A stretch of DNA of 64,000 nt from LMDS01 sp039930465 (GTDB taxonomy: Bacteria; Pseudomonadota; Gammaproteobacteria; Burkholderiales; Burkholderiaceae_C). The stretch lies in the NCBI GenBank assembly GCA_039930465.1, contig JBDTTU010000001.1, forward strand, positions 62,001-126,000, in the 5' to 3' direction. A program made the translations under genes and the position numbers. Position 1 is the stretch's first letter. Each line of letters begins with the position of its first letter. The notes under the pieces were generated by a model, which was not told where the DNA came from, did no database searches, and worked only from the letters and a program-made list of their open reading frames with translations. Shown here in pieces: positions 44,843 to 54,007 of the stretch.

Positions 44843-46279
44843 TCAGTTGACGGGTTCGCCGACAAGGGCAGAAGCGGGCGCGTCGTTCGCGGCCCATTGC
44901 ACCAACGCGTCGAGTGCGGGCCGGGCGCCGCCGGCGTTGGCATGGTTGACGATCGCAACGACGACATAGCGCCGCCCCGAGCTGGAAAGCACATAACCGG
45001 CCACACCATTCACATCGCGCAGCGAGCCGGTTTTCAGGTGGGCGCGACCCAGCGTGGCGCGCGAGCGCCTGAGCGTGCCGTCGATGCCGCTGACGGGCAG
45101 CGAGCTCATCAGCTCGGGCATCACCGGGCTCACCCACGCAGCCTGCAGCAAGCGCGCCAGCAGTTGCGCACTGGCGCGCGAGTCACGCGAGAGGCCCGAG
45201 CCGTTGTCGATCACGAGGCTCGCGCCCGCGCTGCCGAAGCGCTCGCCGGCCCACTGCCGCATCAGCTCGCGCGCGAGCTCGGGCGAGCCGCTACCCCGCT
45301 GCACGAGTGCGAGTGTGAGGAAGAGCTGCTGCGCCATCAGGTTGTTGCTGAACTTGTTGATGTCGCGCACCACTTCGGCCAACGTCGGCGAGGCCAGCTC
45401 GAAGCTCGGGCGGGTCGTGGGCGCCACGCCGTCGCGCACCCTGCCGCTCAGTTTGCCGCCCATCGCGGACCACAGGCCGAGCAGCGCGCGTTCGTTGTAG
45501 CTCTTCGGGTCGGCGTAGGCCAGTGCCCAGGTTTTCTCGCCGCACGCAGCCGGCAGCGCGCCGGTGAAACGGGCACGCGTCGGGTCGGAGAAATCGGGTT
45601 TCAAGGCGCCGCGCCAGTCGTCGCACGGTCCGGCTGTGAGCGGCACCGCCGGGTCGACGCGCACGCCAGCGAGCGGCAGGTCGACAGCGATCGTGGCCAC
45701 GCCGCGCGCCGGGTCGGGCGTGATCGTGAACGCGAGCGTCTTGTAGTTCAGCAGCAGCGCGTCGGGGCGCACGTTGTACGGGCGCAGCGGCTCGCCATCG
45801 AAATCGGCCGGGTGCTGGTCGGGCACGTTGAAACCGCTGCGGTCGAGCACGATGTCGCCGCGAATCTCGCTCACGCCGGCCTGCTGCACCCGCCTGAGCA
45901 GCAGCCAGAGCCGTTCGAGCACCAACTTCGGGTCGCCGCTGCCCTTGATGACGAGGTTGCCTTCGAGCACGCCATCGTTCACGGGGCCCTGCAGCCACAC
46001 CGGCGTGTTCCAGCTCCAGGCCGGGCCGAGCATCTCGAACGCGGCGAACGTGGTCAGCAGCTTCATCAGCGAAGCCGGGTTCACCGCTTGCTCGGCCTGC
46101 CAGGCCAGGCGCGTGCGCGTGCTGCCGACTTCCTGCACCATGGCGACGAAACTCTCGCGCGGCAACTTCGCGCGCTCAAGTGCCGCCGCCACGTCGTTCG
46201 GCAATGGCGCCGCGAGCGCGGGCAAGAGGGCGCTGCAGAGTGCTGCAGCGAGCCCGAGAAGAATCCACTTTTTCGACAT
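44843..46279 (-). CDS. dacB: D-alanyl-D-alanine carboxypeptidase/endopeptidase (PBP4 type)
   Basis: The 478-residue periplasmic enzyme trims and cleaves peptidoglycan cross-links. It has a signal peptide ending near ALAA, the S70-L-M-K73 active-site motif, a SNN motif in NKFSNNLMAQ and KTG in HLKTGSLRDVNG, with the large insert between the first two motifs that is typical of class C PBP4. It is divergent from tsaB, with 138 bases between the start codons. Confidence 0.94.
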   Translation of the reverse strand: MSKKWILLGLAAALCSALLPALAAPLPNDVAAALERAKLPRESFVAMVQEVGSTRTRLAWQAEQAVNPASLMKLLTTFAAFEMLGPAWSWNTPVWLQGPVNDGVLEGNLVIKGSGDPKLVLERLWLLLRRVQQAGVSEIRGDIVLDRSGFNVPDQHPADFDGEPLRPYNVRPDALLLNYKTLAFTITPDPARGVATIAVDLPLAGVRVDPAVPLTAGPCDDWRGALKPDFSDPTRARFTGALPAACGEKTWALAYADPKSYNERALLGLWSAMGGKLSGRVRDGVAPTTRPSFELASPTLAEVVRDINKFSNNLMAQQLFLTLALVQRGSGSPELARELMRQWAGERFGSAGASLVIDNGSGLSRDSRASAQLLARLLQAAWVSPVMPELMSSLPVSGIDGTLRRSRATLGRAHLKTGSLRDVNGVAGYVLSSSGRRYVVVAIVNHANAGGARPALDALVQWAANDAPASALVGEPVN

Positions 46280-46417
46280 GCTTTGATGATCGCATGGTGC
46301 TGGTGTGGGGCTGGTGCGGCACTGCCTTAGACTTGGGTTTCAGAGGCTCATTCACGCCCTGTTCACAGCCCTCTGTTCCTTGCCCTCGATGCCGGCCCCG
46401 GCGCGAAACTTCCCCGC

Positions 46418-47140
46418 ATGACCGCGCTCCTCGCCTTCGACACCGCCACCGAACACATGAGCATTGCGCTCGCTGTGGGTGGTCGTGTCTTCGTGCACGA
46501 GAGTCCCGGTGGCGCCTTGGCCTCGGCACGTCTGATCCCCGCGGTGATGGCGCTGCTGCATGAGGCCGGGGTGACCCTCGTCGAACTCGACGCGGTCGCT
46601 TTCGGGCGTGGCCCGGGCGCGTTCACCGGTTTGCGCACGGCCTGCTCGGTGGCGCAAGGCCTGGCCTTCGGTGCGGCCAGGCCGGTGCTGCCGATCGACA
46701 GCCTGCTGGCGGTCGCCGAAGACGCCCGCGTCGGCGCTGCCGACAGCCGCGTCTGGGTCACGATGGACGCGCGCATGGACGAAATCTACGCCGCACAGTA
46801 CAGGCATCGCGCCGGGCAATGGCGCGTGCTCGATGCGCCGCGGCTGATCACGCCTGCCGCGTTGAACGAACGCTGGGGGGCCGAGGCGCCCCAGCGCGTC
46901 GCCGGCAACGCACTTCGGGTGTTCGCCGGGCGCTTGCACACCGGCGGCGCGTTGCTGTTTCCAGACGCGCTGCCACGCGCCAGCGCGATGCTGCCGCTGG
47001 CGCTGGCACTGTGGCAGCAGGGCGGCGCGGTCGACGCAGCCCTCGCGCTGCCGCATTACCTGCGTGACAAGGTCGCGCAGACCACGCTCGAGCGCGAGGC
47101 CGCGCGCGTGGCCAAGGGCGCTGCCGGGGTGTTGCGGTGA
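46418..47140 (+). CDS. tsaB: tRNA threonylcarbamoyladenosine biosynthesis protein TsaB
   Basis: The 240-residue protein is the dimerisation partner of TsaD in t6A37 synthesis. It begins LLAFDTATEHMSIALAVGG and contains FGRGPGAFTGLRTACSVAQG, the ASKHA-fold signature of TsaB. Its stop overlaps the rimI start (GTGA), the common tsaB-rimI arrangement. Confidence 0.95.
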   Translation: MTALLAFDTATEHMSIALAVGGRVFVHESPGGALASARLIPAVMALLHEAGVTLVELDAVAFGRGPGAFTGLRTACSVAQGLAFGAARPVLPIDSLLAVAEDARVGAADSRVWVTMDARMDEIYAAQYRHRAGQWRVLDAPRLITPAALNERWGAEAPQRVAGNALRVFAGRLHTGGALLFPDALPRASAMLPLALALWQQGGAVDAALALPHYLRDKVAQTTLEREAARVAKGAAGVLR

Positions 47141-47661
47141 GTGCGTTGTGGGCCGGCGAACGCTGCGGTGCGAACGACGAGCGCGTGTTGGCTCCGATGA
47201 CGATTGCGCACCTCGATGCGGTGATGGCCATCGAAGCCGCCGCCTACTCGTTCCCCTGGACCCGTGGCAACTTCATCGACTCGCTGGCGGCCGGTTACCC
47301 GGCGCGTGTGCTGCTCGGCGCGCAGCGCCAACTGCTCGGTTATTTCATCGCGATGCCGGGGGTCGATGAAATGCACCTGCTCAACATCACCGTCGCACCG
47401 GCCGAACAAGGGCGTGGGCTGGCGCGCTGCATGGTCGATGCGCTGATTCCGTTGTGCCACCAGCATGTGGCGCGCGAACTGTGGCTCGAAGTGCGCGACA
47501 GCAACGAACGGGCCCGGGCCATGTACCTGCGCCTGGGCTTCACGGCGGTCGGCGTGCGCAAGGGCTACTACCCGGCGCCCTTTGGCCAGCGCGAAGACGC
47601 ACTCGTGATGCGCCTGAAGATTGGCGCCGCGGCGCAAGGGGTGGGCGATGCGCTGGAGTGA
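47137..47661 (+). CDS. rimI: Ribosomal protein S18-alanine N-acetyltransferase
   Basis: The 174-residue GNAT acetyltransferase shows the acetyl-CoA-binding loop VAPAEQGRGLARCMVDALI, the N-terminal IEAAAYSFPWTRGNF signature of RimI and the terminal YLRLGFTAVGVRKGYYP motif. It acetylates the N-terminus of ribosomal protein S18. It starts with GTG inside the tsaB stop and overlaps the udg start by 14 bases. Confidence 0.94.
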   Translation: MSALWAGERCGANDERVLAPMTIAHLDAVMAIEAAAYSFPWTRGNFIDSLAAGYPARVLLGAQRQLLGYFIAMPGVDEMHLLNITVAPAEQGRGLARCMVDALIPLCHQHVARELWLEVRDSNERARAMYLRLGFTAVGVRKGYYPAPFGQREDALVMRLKIGAAAQGVGDALE

Positions 47662-48463
47662 ACGCCAGGTCGCCATGCTGCGCGAGATGGGGGTGCGCGT
47701 CTGGGCGCCGCAGGGCGAAACGGCGGCCACGGTAACCGGGGCCGACGAGCCCGTGGCGGTGGCTCCGCCGCCAGTGCCGACCCGGCCGCCTGCGGCCTTC
47801 GCATCGCCTGGCGCCGTGGCGCGGCCCGTCGCAGCGGCAGTTGCCGTGGCGGCACCGGGCGCAACGCTGCCCGCCGGCATCGCCACGATGGGCTGGCCCG
47901 AGCTGCGTGCCACGGTGGCCGCCTGCACCGCCTGCACGCTGTGCGAGAACCGCACCCAGACCGTGTTCGGTGTCGGCCACCCGCAGGCGCACTGGATGAT
48001 TGTTGGCGAAGCGCCGGGCGAACAGGAAGACCGGCAGGGCGAGCCCTTCGTCGGCAAGTCGGGTCAGCTGCTCGACAATATGCTGCGTGCCATCGCCCTG
48101 ACCCGTGCTGAGGCCGAGCCGGCGCGGCAGGTCTATATCGCCAACACGCTGAAGTGCCGCCCGCCCGGCAACCGCAACCCGGCGCCGGCCGAACTCGCGG
48201 CCTGCGAAGGTTTCCTGATCCGCCAACTGCAACTGGTGCAGCCGAAGATCATTCTCGCGATGGGACGCTTCGCGGTGCAGAGCCTGCTGCGCAGCACCGA
48301 GCCCATCGGCCGATTGCGCGGGCGTGTGCACCACTACCAGGGCGTGCCGTTGATCGTCACCTACCACCCGGCGTATCTGCTGCGCAACCTCGAAGACAAG
48401 GCCAAAGCCTGGGACGACCTGTGCCTCGCGGTCGAGACCGAACGCGGCGCTGCTGCGGGATGA
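47648..48463 (+). CDS. Family 4-type uracil-DNA glycosylase (iron-sulfur)
   Basis: The 271-residue repair enzyme removes uracil from DNA. The glycosylase motif is G120EAPGEQED with EPFVGKSGQLLD following, and the second motif is YHPAYLLR. Four cysteines (C96, C99, C170, C186) are placed to bind a 4Fe-4S cluster. The first ~80 residues form an Ala/Pro/Val-rich low-complexity extension, common in beta-proteobacterial members. The start at 47648 overlaps rimI. Confidence 0.92.
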   Translation: MRWSERQVAMLREMGVRVWAPQGETAATVTGADEPVAVAPPPVPTRPPAAFASPGAVARPVAAAVAVAAPGATLPAGIATMGWPELRATVAACTACTLCENRTQTVFGVGHPQAHWMIVGEAPGEQEDRQGEPFVGKSGQLLDNMLRAIALTRAEAEPARQVYIANTLKCRPPGNRNPAPAELAACEGFLIRQLQLVQPKIILAMGRFAVQSLLRSTEPIGRLRGRVHHYQGVPLIVTYHPAYLLRNLEDKAKAWDDLCLAVETERGAAAG

Positions 48464-48562
48464 AGGCCGCTGCGGCGGACTTGCCCTCTTGCCCGGCGCA
48501 GGCCGGCGCCTATCATCCGCAACCAAGGCCGGTGGCACCCGCTGTCGGTTCGGAGCATTCCG

Positions 48563-50998
48563 ATGGCCGCCAACCCGACCCCGCCTGACGCCGATGCGTA
48601 CCTCTGGGACGCATTGCCCGGCATGGTCTTGCTGCTCGCCGCCGATGGCGCAGCCCTGAAAGTCAACGACGCGTTCTGCGCGTTCGCCGGCCGTCCCCGC
48701 GAAGACCTGCTTGGCCACGGCTGGAGTACGACACTTCTCGCGGGCTCGCGCAGCGCCTTGCTCGACCGCCTCGGCCGGCCCGAAGACTTCATGCTCGGCC
48801 TCGAACTCGGCGGCGCGCTTGGCGCCATCACCAGCGTGGCCTGCCTGGCGCGCCGGCAGTCGAACAGCGAGCAGTTCACCTGCATCCTGCACATCGTGCG
48901 CGAAGGCCTGCAGGCCTCGCCCTCGGCCCAGGGCCAGGCGAGCCTGTTCCGGTTGCTGGCCGACAACGTGCCGGTGCTGATCGCCTACTACAACGCCACC
49001 GACTTCCGCTGCCAGTTCGCCAACAAGCGTTACGCCGAGACCTTCGGCCGCGACGAAGACTCGATCCTCGGTTCGACATTCGAAGAGGTCATCGGCATCG
49101 AAGCCGCGCGCGAGATCCAGCCGCAGGTCGAGCGCATGTTGCAGCAGCTTGTGCCGGTGGTCTACGAGCGCACGCTGCCCGCGCGCGATGGCAGCACCCG
49201 CTGGATCGAAGTGCACCTGCTGCCGCACCTCGACCCAGCCGCCGGCGGCACCGGGCCGCTGGGTGCGTTCGTGCTGATCACAGACATCAGCAAGTTCCGC
49301 CTCGCCGAGCAGGCGGTGCGCGAATCGGAAGAGCGCCTGGCCAAATTCATGCAGGCCACTGCCGAAGGCATCGTGTTCCACAAAGACGGTTTCATCACCG
49401 ACGCGAACCCGCCGGTGCTCGCGCTGCTCGACTACACGCTCGAAGACATGATGGGGCGCAAGACGCTCGAGTTCATTGCGCCCGACCACATCGCCAAGGT
49501 CGCGGCGGTGATCGCATCGGGCCAGGAGACGGCCTACGAAAGCATGGCGGTCTCGCGCAGCGGCGAGCGCATTCCGGTCGAGTTCATCGTGCGCACGATG
49601 CTGCGCAACGGCGAGCGCATGCGCATGACGATCGTGCGCGACATCCGCGACCGCCATGCCGCGCAGGCGCGCATCCATCACATGGCCCACCACGACGCGC
49701 TCACCGGGCTGCCGAACCGTGTGTCGTTCATGGAACACCTCGAGCGGTCGATACTCGGCGCGCGGCGCAACGACTCGCGCCTGGCGCTGCTGTTCATCGA
49801 CCTCGACCACTTCAAGCGTGTCAACGATTCGCTCGGCCACCTGGTTGGCGACTCGCTGCTGCGCAGCGTGGCCGCGCGCATCACCGCAAGCCTGCGCGGC
49901 ACCGACATCGTGGCCCGTTTCGGTGGCGACGAATTCATGGTGCTGCTGGCCGGCCTGTCCGGGGGCGAACAGCACGCCAGCGATGCGCAAGAGGTAGCGC
50001 ACAAGCTGCTCACATCGATCGGCGCGGCGGTGCAGGCCGAAGGCCGCCCGATCTCGGTGACGCCATCGGTTGGCATCGCGCTCTACCCTGGCGATGGCGA
50101 CACGCCCGAAGAGCTGGTGAAGAACGCCGACTCGGCGATGTACCTGGCCAAGGCCCGCGGCCGCGCCAACTACCAGTTCTTCGAGCCCGGCATCGCCGCC
50201 GCGGCCTATGCCGAACTGGTGCTCGAGGGCCAGCTCGCGCAGGCGCTTGAGCGCGGTGAGTTCGCGCTGTACTACCAGCCGCAGGTGCGGGCCCGCGACG
50301 GCGTGCTGGTAGGCGCCGAAGCGCTGATTCGCTGGAATCACCCGGAGCGCGGGCTGCTGCTGGCCGATGCCTTCATTCCCGTGGCCGAAAAGCGCCAGTT
50401 GATGATCGGCATCGGCCAGTGGGTACTGCACGAAGCGACCCGCTGCGCGATGCGCTGGCGCGACATGGGCCTGGTGGTGGCGCCGGTGGCCGTGAACCTC
50501 TCGAATGTGCAGTTCCAGGCCTCGGGCTTTCTCGACTCGATCGAGCGCGAACTGCCGGGCGGCGCCTTCGACAGCGGCCTGCTCGAACTCGAGCTCACCG
50601 AACGCATGCTGATGGACGACCTGCCTCAGGTCAAACACCGGCTCGACCGGCTCAAGGCCATGGGCCTGCGCATTTCGGTCGACGACTTCGGCACCGGCTA
50701 TTCATCGCTGGGCCACCTCAAAGACTTGCCGATCGACAAGGTCAAGATCGACCGTTCGTTTGTGCACGACCTGCCCGACAACCGCGACTCGGCTGCGATC
50801 ACGCGCGCCATCATCCAGATGGGGCGCAGCCTCGGGCTCACCGTGATCGCCGAGGGCGTCGAAACCGAGGCGCAGCGCGACTTCCTCGCCACGCTGGGTT
50901 GCGACGAGCTGCAGGGCATGCTGATCAGCCCGCCGCTGCCACAGCCTGCGTTCGAGGCCTGGGTCTTGCAGCGCCAGCGGCTCGACGCGGCGCCGTGA
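48563..50998 (+). CDS. PAS-GGDEF-EAL cyclic-di-GMP turnover protein
   Basis: The 811-residue cytosolic protein has up to three PAS domains (roughly residues 12-110, 128-250 and 255-375), a GGDEF domain with intact GGDEF at 454-458, and an EAL domain with EAL at 586-588 plus DDFGTGYSSL. No membrane segment is visible. Both output domains keep their signature residues, so it could both make and break cyclic di-GMP, with the PAS domains sensing redox, light or small ligands. The start at 48563 follows a GGAG site. It converges on glmU with 18 bases between stops. Confidence 0.93.
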   Translation: MAANPTPPDADAYLWDALPGMVLLLAADGAALKVNDAFCAFAGRPREDLLGHGWSTTLLAGSRSALLDRLGRPEDFMLGLELGGALGAITSVACLARRQSNSEQFTCILHIVREGLQASPSAQGQASLFRLLADNVPVLIAYYNATDFRCQFANKRYAETFGRDEDSILGSTFEEVIGIEAAREIQPQVERMLQQLVPVVYERTLPARDGSTRWIEVHLLPHLDPAAGGTGPLGAFVLITDISKFRLAEQAVRESEERLAKFMQATAEGIVFHKDGFITDANPPVLALLDYTLEDMMGRKTLEFIAPDHIAKVAAVIASGQETAYESMAVSRSGERIPVEFIVRTMLRNGERMRMTIVRDIRDRHAAQARIHHMAHHDALTGLPNRVSFMEHLERSILGARRNDSRLALLFIDLDHFKRVNDSLGHLVGDSLLRSVAARITASLRGTDIVARFGGDEFMVLLAGLSGGEQHASDAQEVAHKLLTSIGAAVQAEGRPISVTPSVGIALYPGDGDTPEELVKNADSAMYLAKARGRANYQFFEPGIAAAAYAELVLEGQLAQALERGEFALYYQPQVRARDGVLVGAEALIRWNHPERGLLLADAFIPVAEKRQLMIGIGQWVLHEATRCAMRWRDMGLVVAPVAVNLSNVQFQASGFLDSIERELPGGAFDSGLLELELTERMLMDDLPQVKHRLDRLKAMGLRISVDDFGTGYSSLGHLKDLPIDKVKIDRSFVHDLPDNRDSAAITRAIIQMGRSLGLTVIAEGVETEAQRDFLATLGCDELQGMLISPPLPQPAFEAWVLQRQRLDAAP

Positions 50999-51016
50999 AC
51001 CGCGCAGTCGCGGCTG

Positions 51017-52420
51017 CTACTTCTTCGTCTTGACCGGCCGCGTCCAGCCGGCCAGCGCCACCTGCTTGGCGCGCGCCACCGCGAGCTGGCCGGCCGGCAC
51101 GTCTTTCGAGATGGTCGAGCCGGCACCGATGGTGGCGCTGGCGCCGATCGTCACCGGAGCGACGAGAACACAGTTGCTGCCCACGTGCACATCGGCGCCG
51201 ATCACGGTGCGGTGTTTGTTTGCGCCGTCGTAGTTGGCGGTGATGCTGCCGGCGCCATAGTTCACGCGCTCGCCGACCGTCGTGTCGCCCAGGTACGCCA
51301 GGTGGTTGGCCTTCGCGCCCTTGGCCAGCGTGGAATTCTTGACCTCGACGAAGTTGCCGATGTGCACTTCGTCGCCCAGCGTCGCACCCGGCCGCAGCCG
51401 CGCGAACGGCCCGACCAGCGCGCCCGCGCCGATCGACACGCCGAGCGCTTCGCCGTCGATGTGCGTGAACGGAAGCAACACCGCGCCGGCCCGGAGCACC
51501 GCGTTGCGCAGCATGCAGTTCGCGCCGATGCGCACGCCTTCGCCGAGCTCGACGCGGCCTTCGAAGACGCAGTTCACGTCGATGTCGACATCAGGCCCGC
51601 AGATCAGCTCGCCGCGCACGTCGAAACGCGCCGGGTCGGCCAGGCGCACGCCGGCTTCCATCAGCGCTTCGGCGCGGGCGCGTTGGTAGCGGCGCTCCAG
51701 GTCGGCGAGCTGCACGGGGCTGTTCACACCCAGCACTTCGGTGTCGCTGGCGGGCTGCGCTGTCATCACGTGCACGCCTTCGGCCACCGCCATGGCCACC
51801 ACGTCGGTCAGGTAATACTCACCCTGGCTGTTGTTGTTCTTCAAAGCGGCGAGCCAGCGCTTGAGCGCGGCGGTGGGCGCGGCCATCATGCCGGTGTAGA
51901 CCTCGTGGATGGCGCGTTCGGCGGTGGTTGCGTCCTTGTGTTCGACGACGCCGCGCACCCGCCCGCCCTCCGTTGCATCGCGGCCGGCCGGGTCGCCGCG
52001 CACGACGCGGCCGTAGCCGGTTGGGTCGGGCAGATCAATGGTCAGCAGCGCGAGGTGCCTGCCATCACAGGCCTCGACCAGCGCGCGCGCGGTCGCTTCT
52101 TCGATCAAGGGCACGTCGCCGTTCAGAATCAGCGTGGTGCCGCCGTCGAGCAGGGCCGGCACGGCCTGCTGCACCGCGTGGCCGGTGCCGAGCTGCGGCA
52201 TCTGGCGCGCAAATTGCAGGTTCGGTGCGCCGACCGCAGCCTCGACCTGATCAGCGTCGTGGCCGGTGATGACCACGCTGCGGTCTGCCCCCAGGCCGGC
52301 GGCGGTTTGCAGAACATGCTGCAATAGACTGCGCCCTGCCAGTTTGTGCAACACCTTGGGCAGGCTCGATTTCATGCGGGTGCCTTTGCCCGCGGCCATG
52401 ATGACGATGTTGAGTGCCAT
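51017..52420 (-). CDS. glmU: Bifunctional GlcNAc-1-phosphate uridyltransferase / GlcN-1-phosphate acetyltransferase
   Basis: The 467-residue enzyme makes UDP-GlcNAc for peptidoglycan and lipopolysaccharide. The N-terminal pyrophosphorylase has IVIMAAGKGTRMKSSLPKVL and LILNGDVPLI; the C-terminal left-handed beta helix has hexapeptide repeats and KANHLAYLGDTTVGERVNYG. The start at 52420 gives the standard N-terminus and is immediately head to head with the DUF6279 lipoprotein. Confidence 0.96.
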   Translation of the reverse strand: MALNIVIMAAGKGTRMKSSLPKVLHKLAGRSLLQHVLQTAAGLGADRSVVITGHDADQVEAAVGAPNLQFARQMPQLGTGHAVQQAVPALLDGGTTLILNGDVPLIEEATARALVEACDGRHLALLTIDLPDPTGYGRVVRGDPAGRDATEGGRVRGVVEHKDATTAERAIHEVYTGMMAAPTAALKRWLAALKNNNSQGEYYLTDVVAMAVAEGVHVMTAQPASDTEVLGVNSPVQLADLERRYQRARAEALMEAGVRLADPARFDVRGELICGPDVDIDVNCVFEGRVELGEGVRIGANCMLRNAVLRAGAVLLPFTHIDGEALGVSIGAGALVGPFARLRPGATLGDEVHIGNFVEVKNSTLAKGAKANHLAYLGDTTVGERVNYGAGSITANYDGANKHRTVIGADVHVGSNCVLVAPVTIGASATIGAGSTISKDVPAGQLAVARAKQVALAGWTRPVKTKK

Positions 52421-53339
52421 GTTGTCCTTGTCCCCTGATCGCAGCGTTGCGCCCGCGATACGCGGGTGCCGGTTCAGATCACGCATTATCGCGGCGCTCT
52501 GTGGCGTGACCCTGCTGCTGTCGGGTTGCAGTGCGCTGCGCATCGGCTACAGCCAGGCCGCCGACCTGGCTTACTGGTGGCTCGACGGTTATGCCGACTT
52601 CGACGGCAACCAGACGCAGCGTGTGCGCGAAGCGCTGGCGCAATGGTTCGCCTGGCACCGCAAGACCCAACTGCCCGACTACGCCCAGTTGCTGGTGCGG
52701 GCGCAGGCCGAGGTGCGTGGCGACACCACCCCGGCACGCGTGTGCGAATGGCAGAGTGAGCTGCTCAAGCGTGCCCGCACCGCCTGGGACCGCGCCGCAC
52801 CGGCCGCCGCCGAGTGGGCGCTGTCGGTCACGCCACAGCAAATCGAACATATCCAGCGCCGCTACGCCAAGGTGAACGACGAGTTCCGCAACGACTACCT
52901 TCAGGAAGACCCGCGCGAGCGCGCCGAGGCCACGACCAAACGAACGGTCGAACGCGCCGAGTCGCTCTACGGCCAGATCGACGCCGCGCAGCGCACCCGA
53001 ATCGCGGCAGCGATGGCGCGTTCGCCGTTCGACCCCGAGCTGTGGCTGGCCGAGCGCAAGCTGCGCCAGCAGGACGCGCTGCAACTGCTGCGCCGGCTCG
53101 TGGCCGAACGGGCGAGTCCCGAGCAAGCGCAAGGCGCGTTGCGGGTCTACGTGGCCCAGCTCGAGCGTTCGCCGCGCGAGACCTACAGGCGCTATTCGGA
53201 GCGTTTGGCCGAGTTCAACTGCGCGTTCGCGTCCGGCCTGCACAACAGCATCAGCCCGGCGCAGCGGCGCACAGCGCTGAGCAAACTTTCGGGCTGGGAA
53301 GGCGACGTGCGCGCGCTCGCGACGCAGACCTACAACTGA
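52419..53339 (+). CDS. DUF6279 family lipoprotein
   Basis: The ~300-residue protein has a lipobox (LLLSGC) after a basic and hydrophobic leader, and then ALRIGYSQAADLAYWWLDGY, the typical start of DUF6279 lipoproteins. The rest is helical and rich in Arg and Glu. The function is unknown. The start is uncertain: the ATG at 52419 overlaps the glmU start codon on the other strand, and the TTG at 52428 would avoid this. Either way there is almost no room for a separate promoter. Confidence 0.82.
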   Translation: MLSLSPDRSVAPAIRGCRFRSRIIAALCGVTLLLSGCSALRIGYSQAADLAYWWLDGYADFDGNQTQRVREALAQWFAWHRKTQLPDYAQLLVRAQAEVRGDTTPARVCEWQSELLKRARTAWDRAAPAAAEWALSVTPQQIEHIQRRYAKVNDEFRNDYLQEDPRERAEATTKRTVERAESLYGQIDAAQRTRIAAAMARSPFDPELWLAERKLRQQDALQLLRRLVAERASPEQAQGALRVYVAQLERSPRETYRRYSERLAEFNCAFASGLHNSISPAQRRTALSKLSGWEGDVRALATQTYN

Positions 53340-53355
53340 AGGCCGGCGCCAGCGC

Positions 53356-53982
53356 TCACTGCGTCGACAACTCCACGTTCACGCTGCGCGGGTTCGGCCC
53401 GCCGGCGGGGAAGTCTTTCATCGCCGCAGAAAACATCGCCGGCAAGAGCGGGTTGAATGAAGACGACGCGCCGTTGTTGCTGGCGCGCGCTTCGTACAAC
53501 AACTGGCCGGTTTTCTGGTCGCGGATCAACAAGGCCACCTCGCGCTCGTAGCCGACCCAGCCGGCGTTGCCCGCCCAGCCGCCGTAACCTGCGCCGATGC
53601 CAACACCCCAGCGGCTGCGCCCGAAACCGCGGTGCAAGCCAAAGGAATAACCGACGCTCACGTTGCGCCAGAACGGGTCGGCATAGGGCCCGCGGTCGTA
53701 GGCGCCGATGCGCGCACCGACCTGCACCGTGACCTGCGCTTCGCCCGGCGTGGCGGCGGGTGTGAAGCCGGCCGTGGCGAGCGCGCCGCGGGCCGCGTCT
53801 TCGATCAGCTTCTGTTCATCGGCGCGTTCCTGCTGTGATGGCAGGCGCTCGAAAGCGTAGGTGGACGGCTTGCGCTCGGCGGGCCAGGAGCCGTAGGTCG
53901 AGACTTCGCTGTTGACGGCGCCGATGCCGGCACAGCCGCTCAGGGCGAATGCTGTGGCAGCGAGTGCAAAAGACTTCAGCAT
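53356..53982 (-). CDS. DUF4136 family lipoprotein
   Basis: The 208-residue protein has a lipobox (FALSGC) and the DUF4136 pattern: YAFERLPSQQERADEQKLIEDA, an LATAGF segment, VTVQVGARIG and a glycine/aromatic-rich WGVGIGAGYGGWAGNAGW stretch before YEREVALLIRDQKTGQLLYEA. It is an envelope lipoprotein of unknown role. It follows ttcA by 25 bases on the minus strand and converges on the DUF6279 gene. Confidence 0.87.
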   Translation of the reverse strand: MLKSFALAATAFALSGCAGIGAVNSEVSTYGSWPAERKPSTYAFERLPSQQERADEQKLIEDAARGALATAGFTPAATPGEAQVTVQVGARIGAYDRGPYADPFWRNVSVGYSFGLHRGFGRSRWGVGIGAGYGGWAGNAGWVGYEREVALLIRDQKTGQLLYEARASNNGASSSFNPLLPAMFSAAMKDFPAGGPNPRSVNVELSTQ

Positions 53983-54007
53983 GGTGTTTCTCCAGCGGTG
54001 GGCCGTT

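Noticed and set aside
47540..50638. Open frame of about 1000 codons on the minus strand opposite udg and the GGDEF-EAL gene
   Set aside because: Same composition artefact; no start signal, no domain, and it covers several real genes on the plus strand.
51000..51016. Short hairpin (CCGCG-CAGT-CGCGG) between the GGDEF-EAL gene and glmU as a terminator
   Set aside because: The stem is only 5 bp and no T-run follows on either strand.
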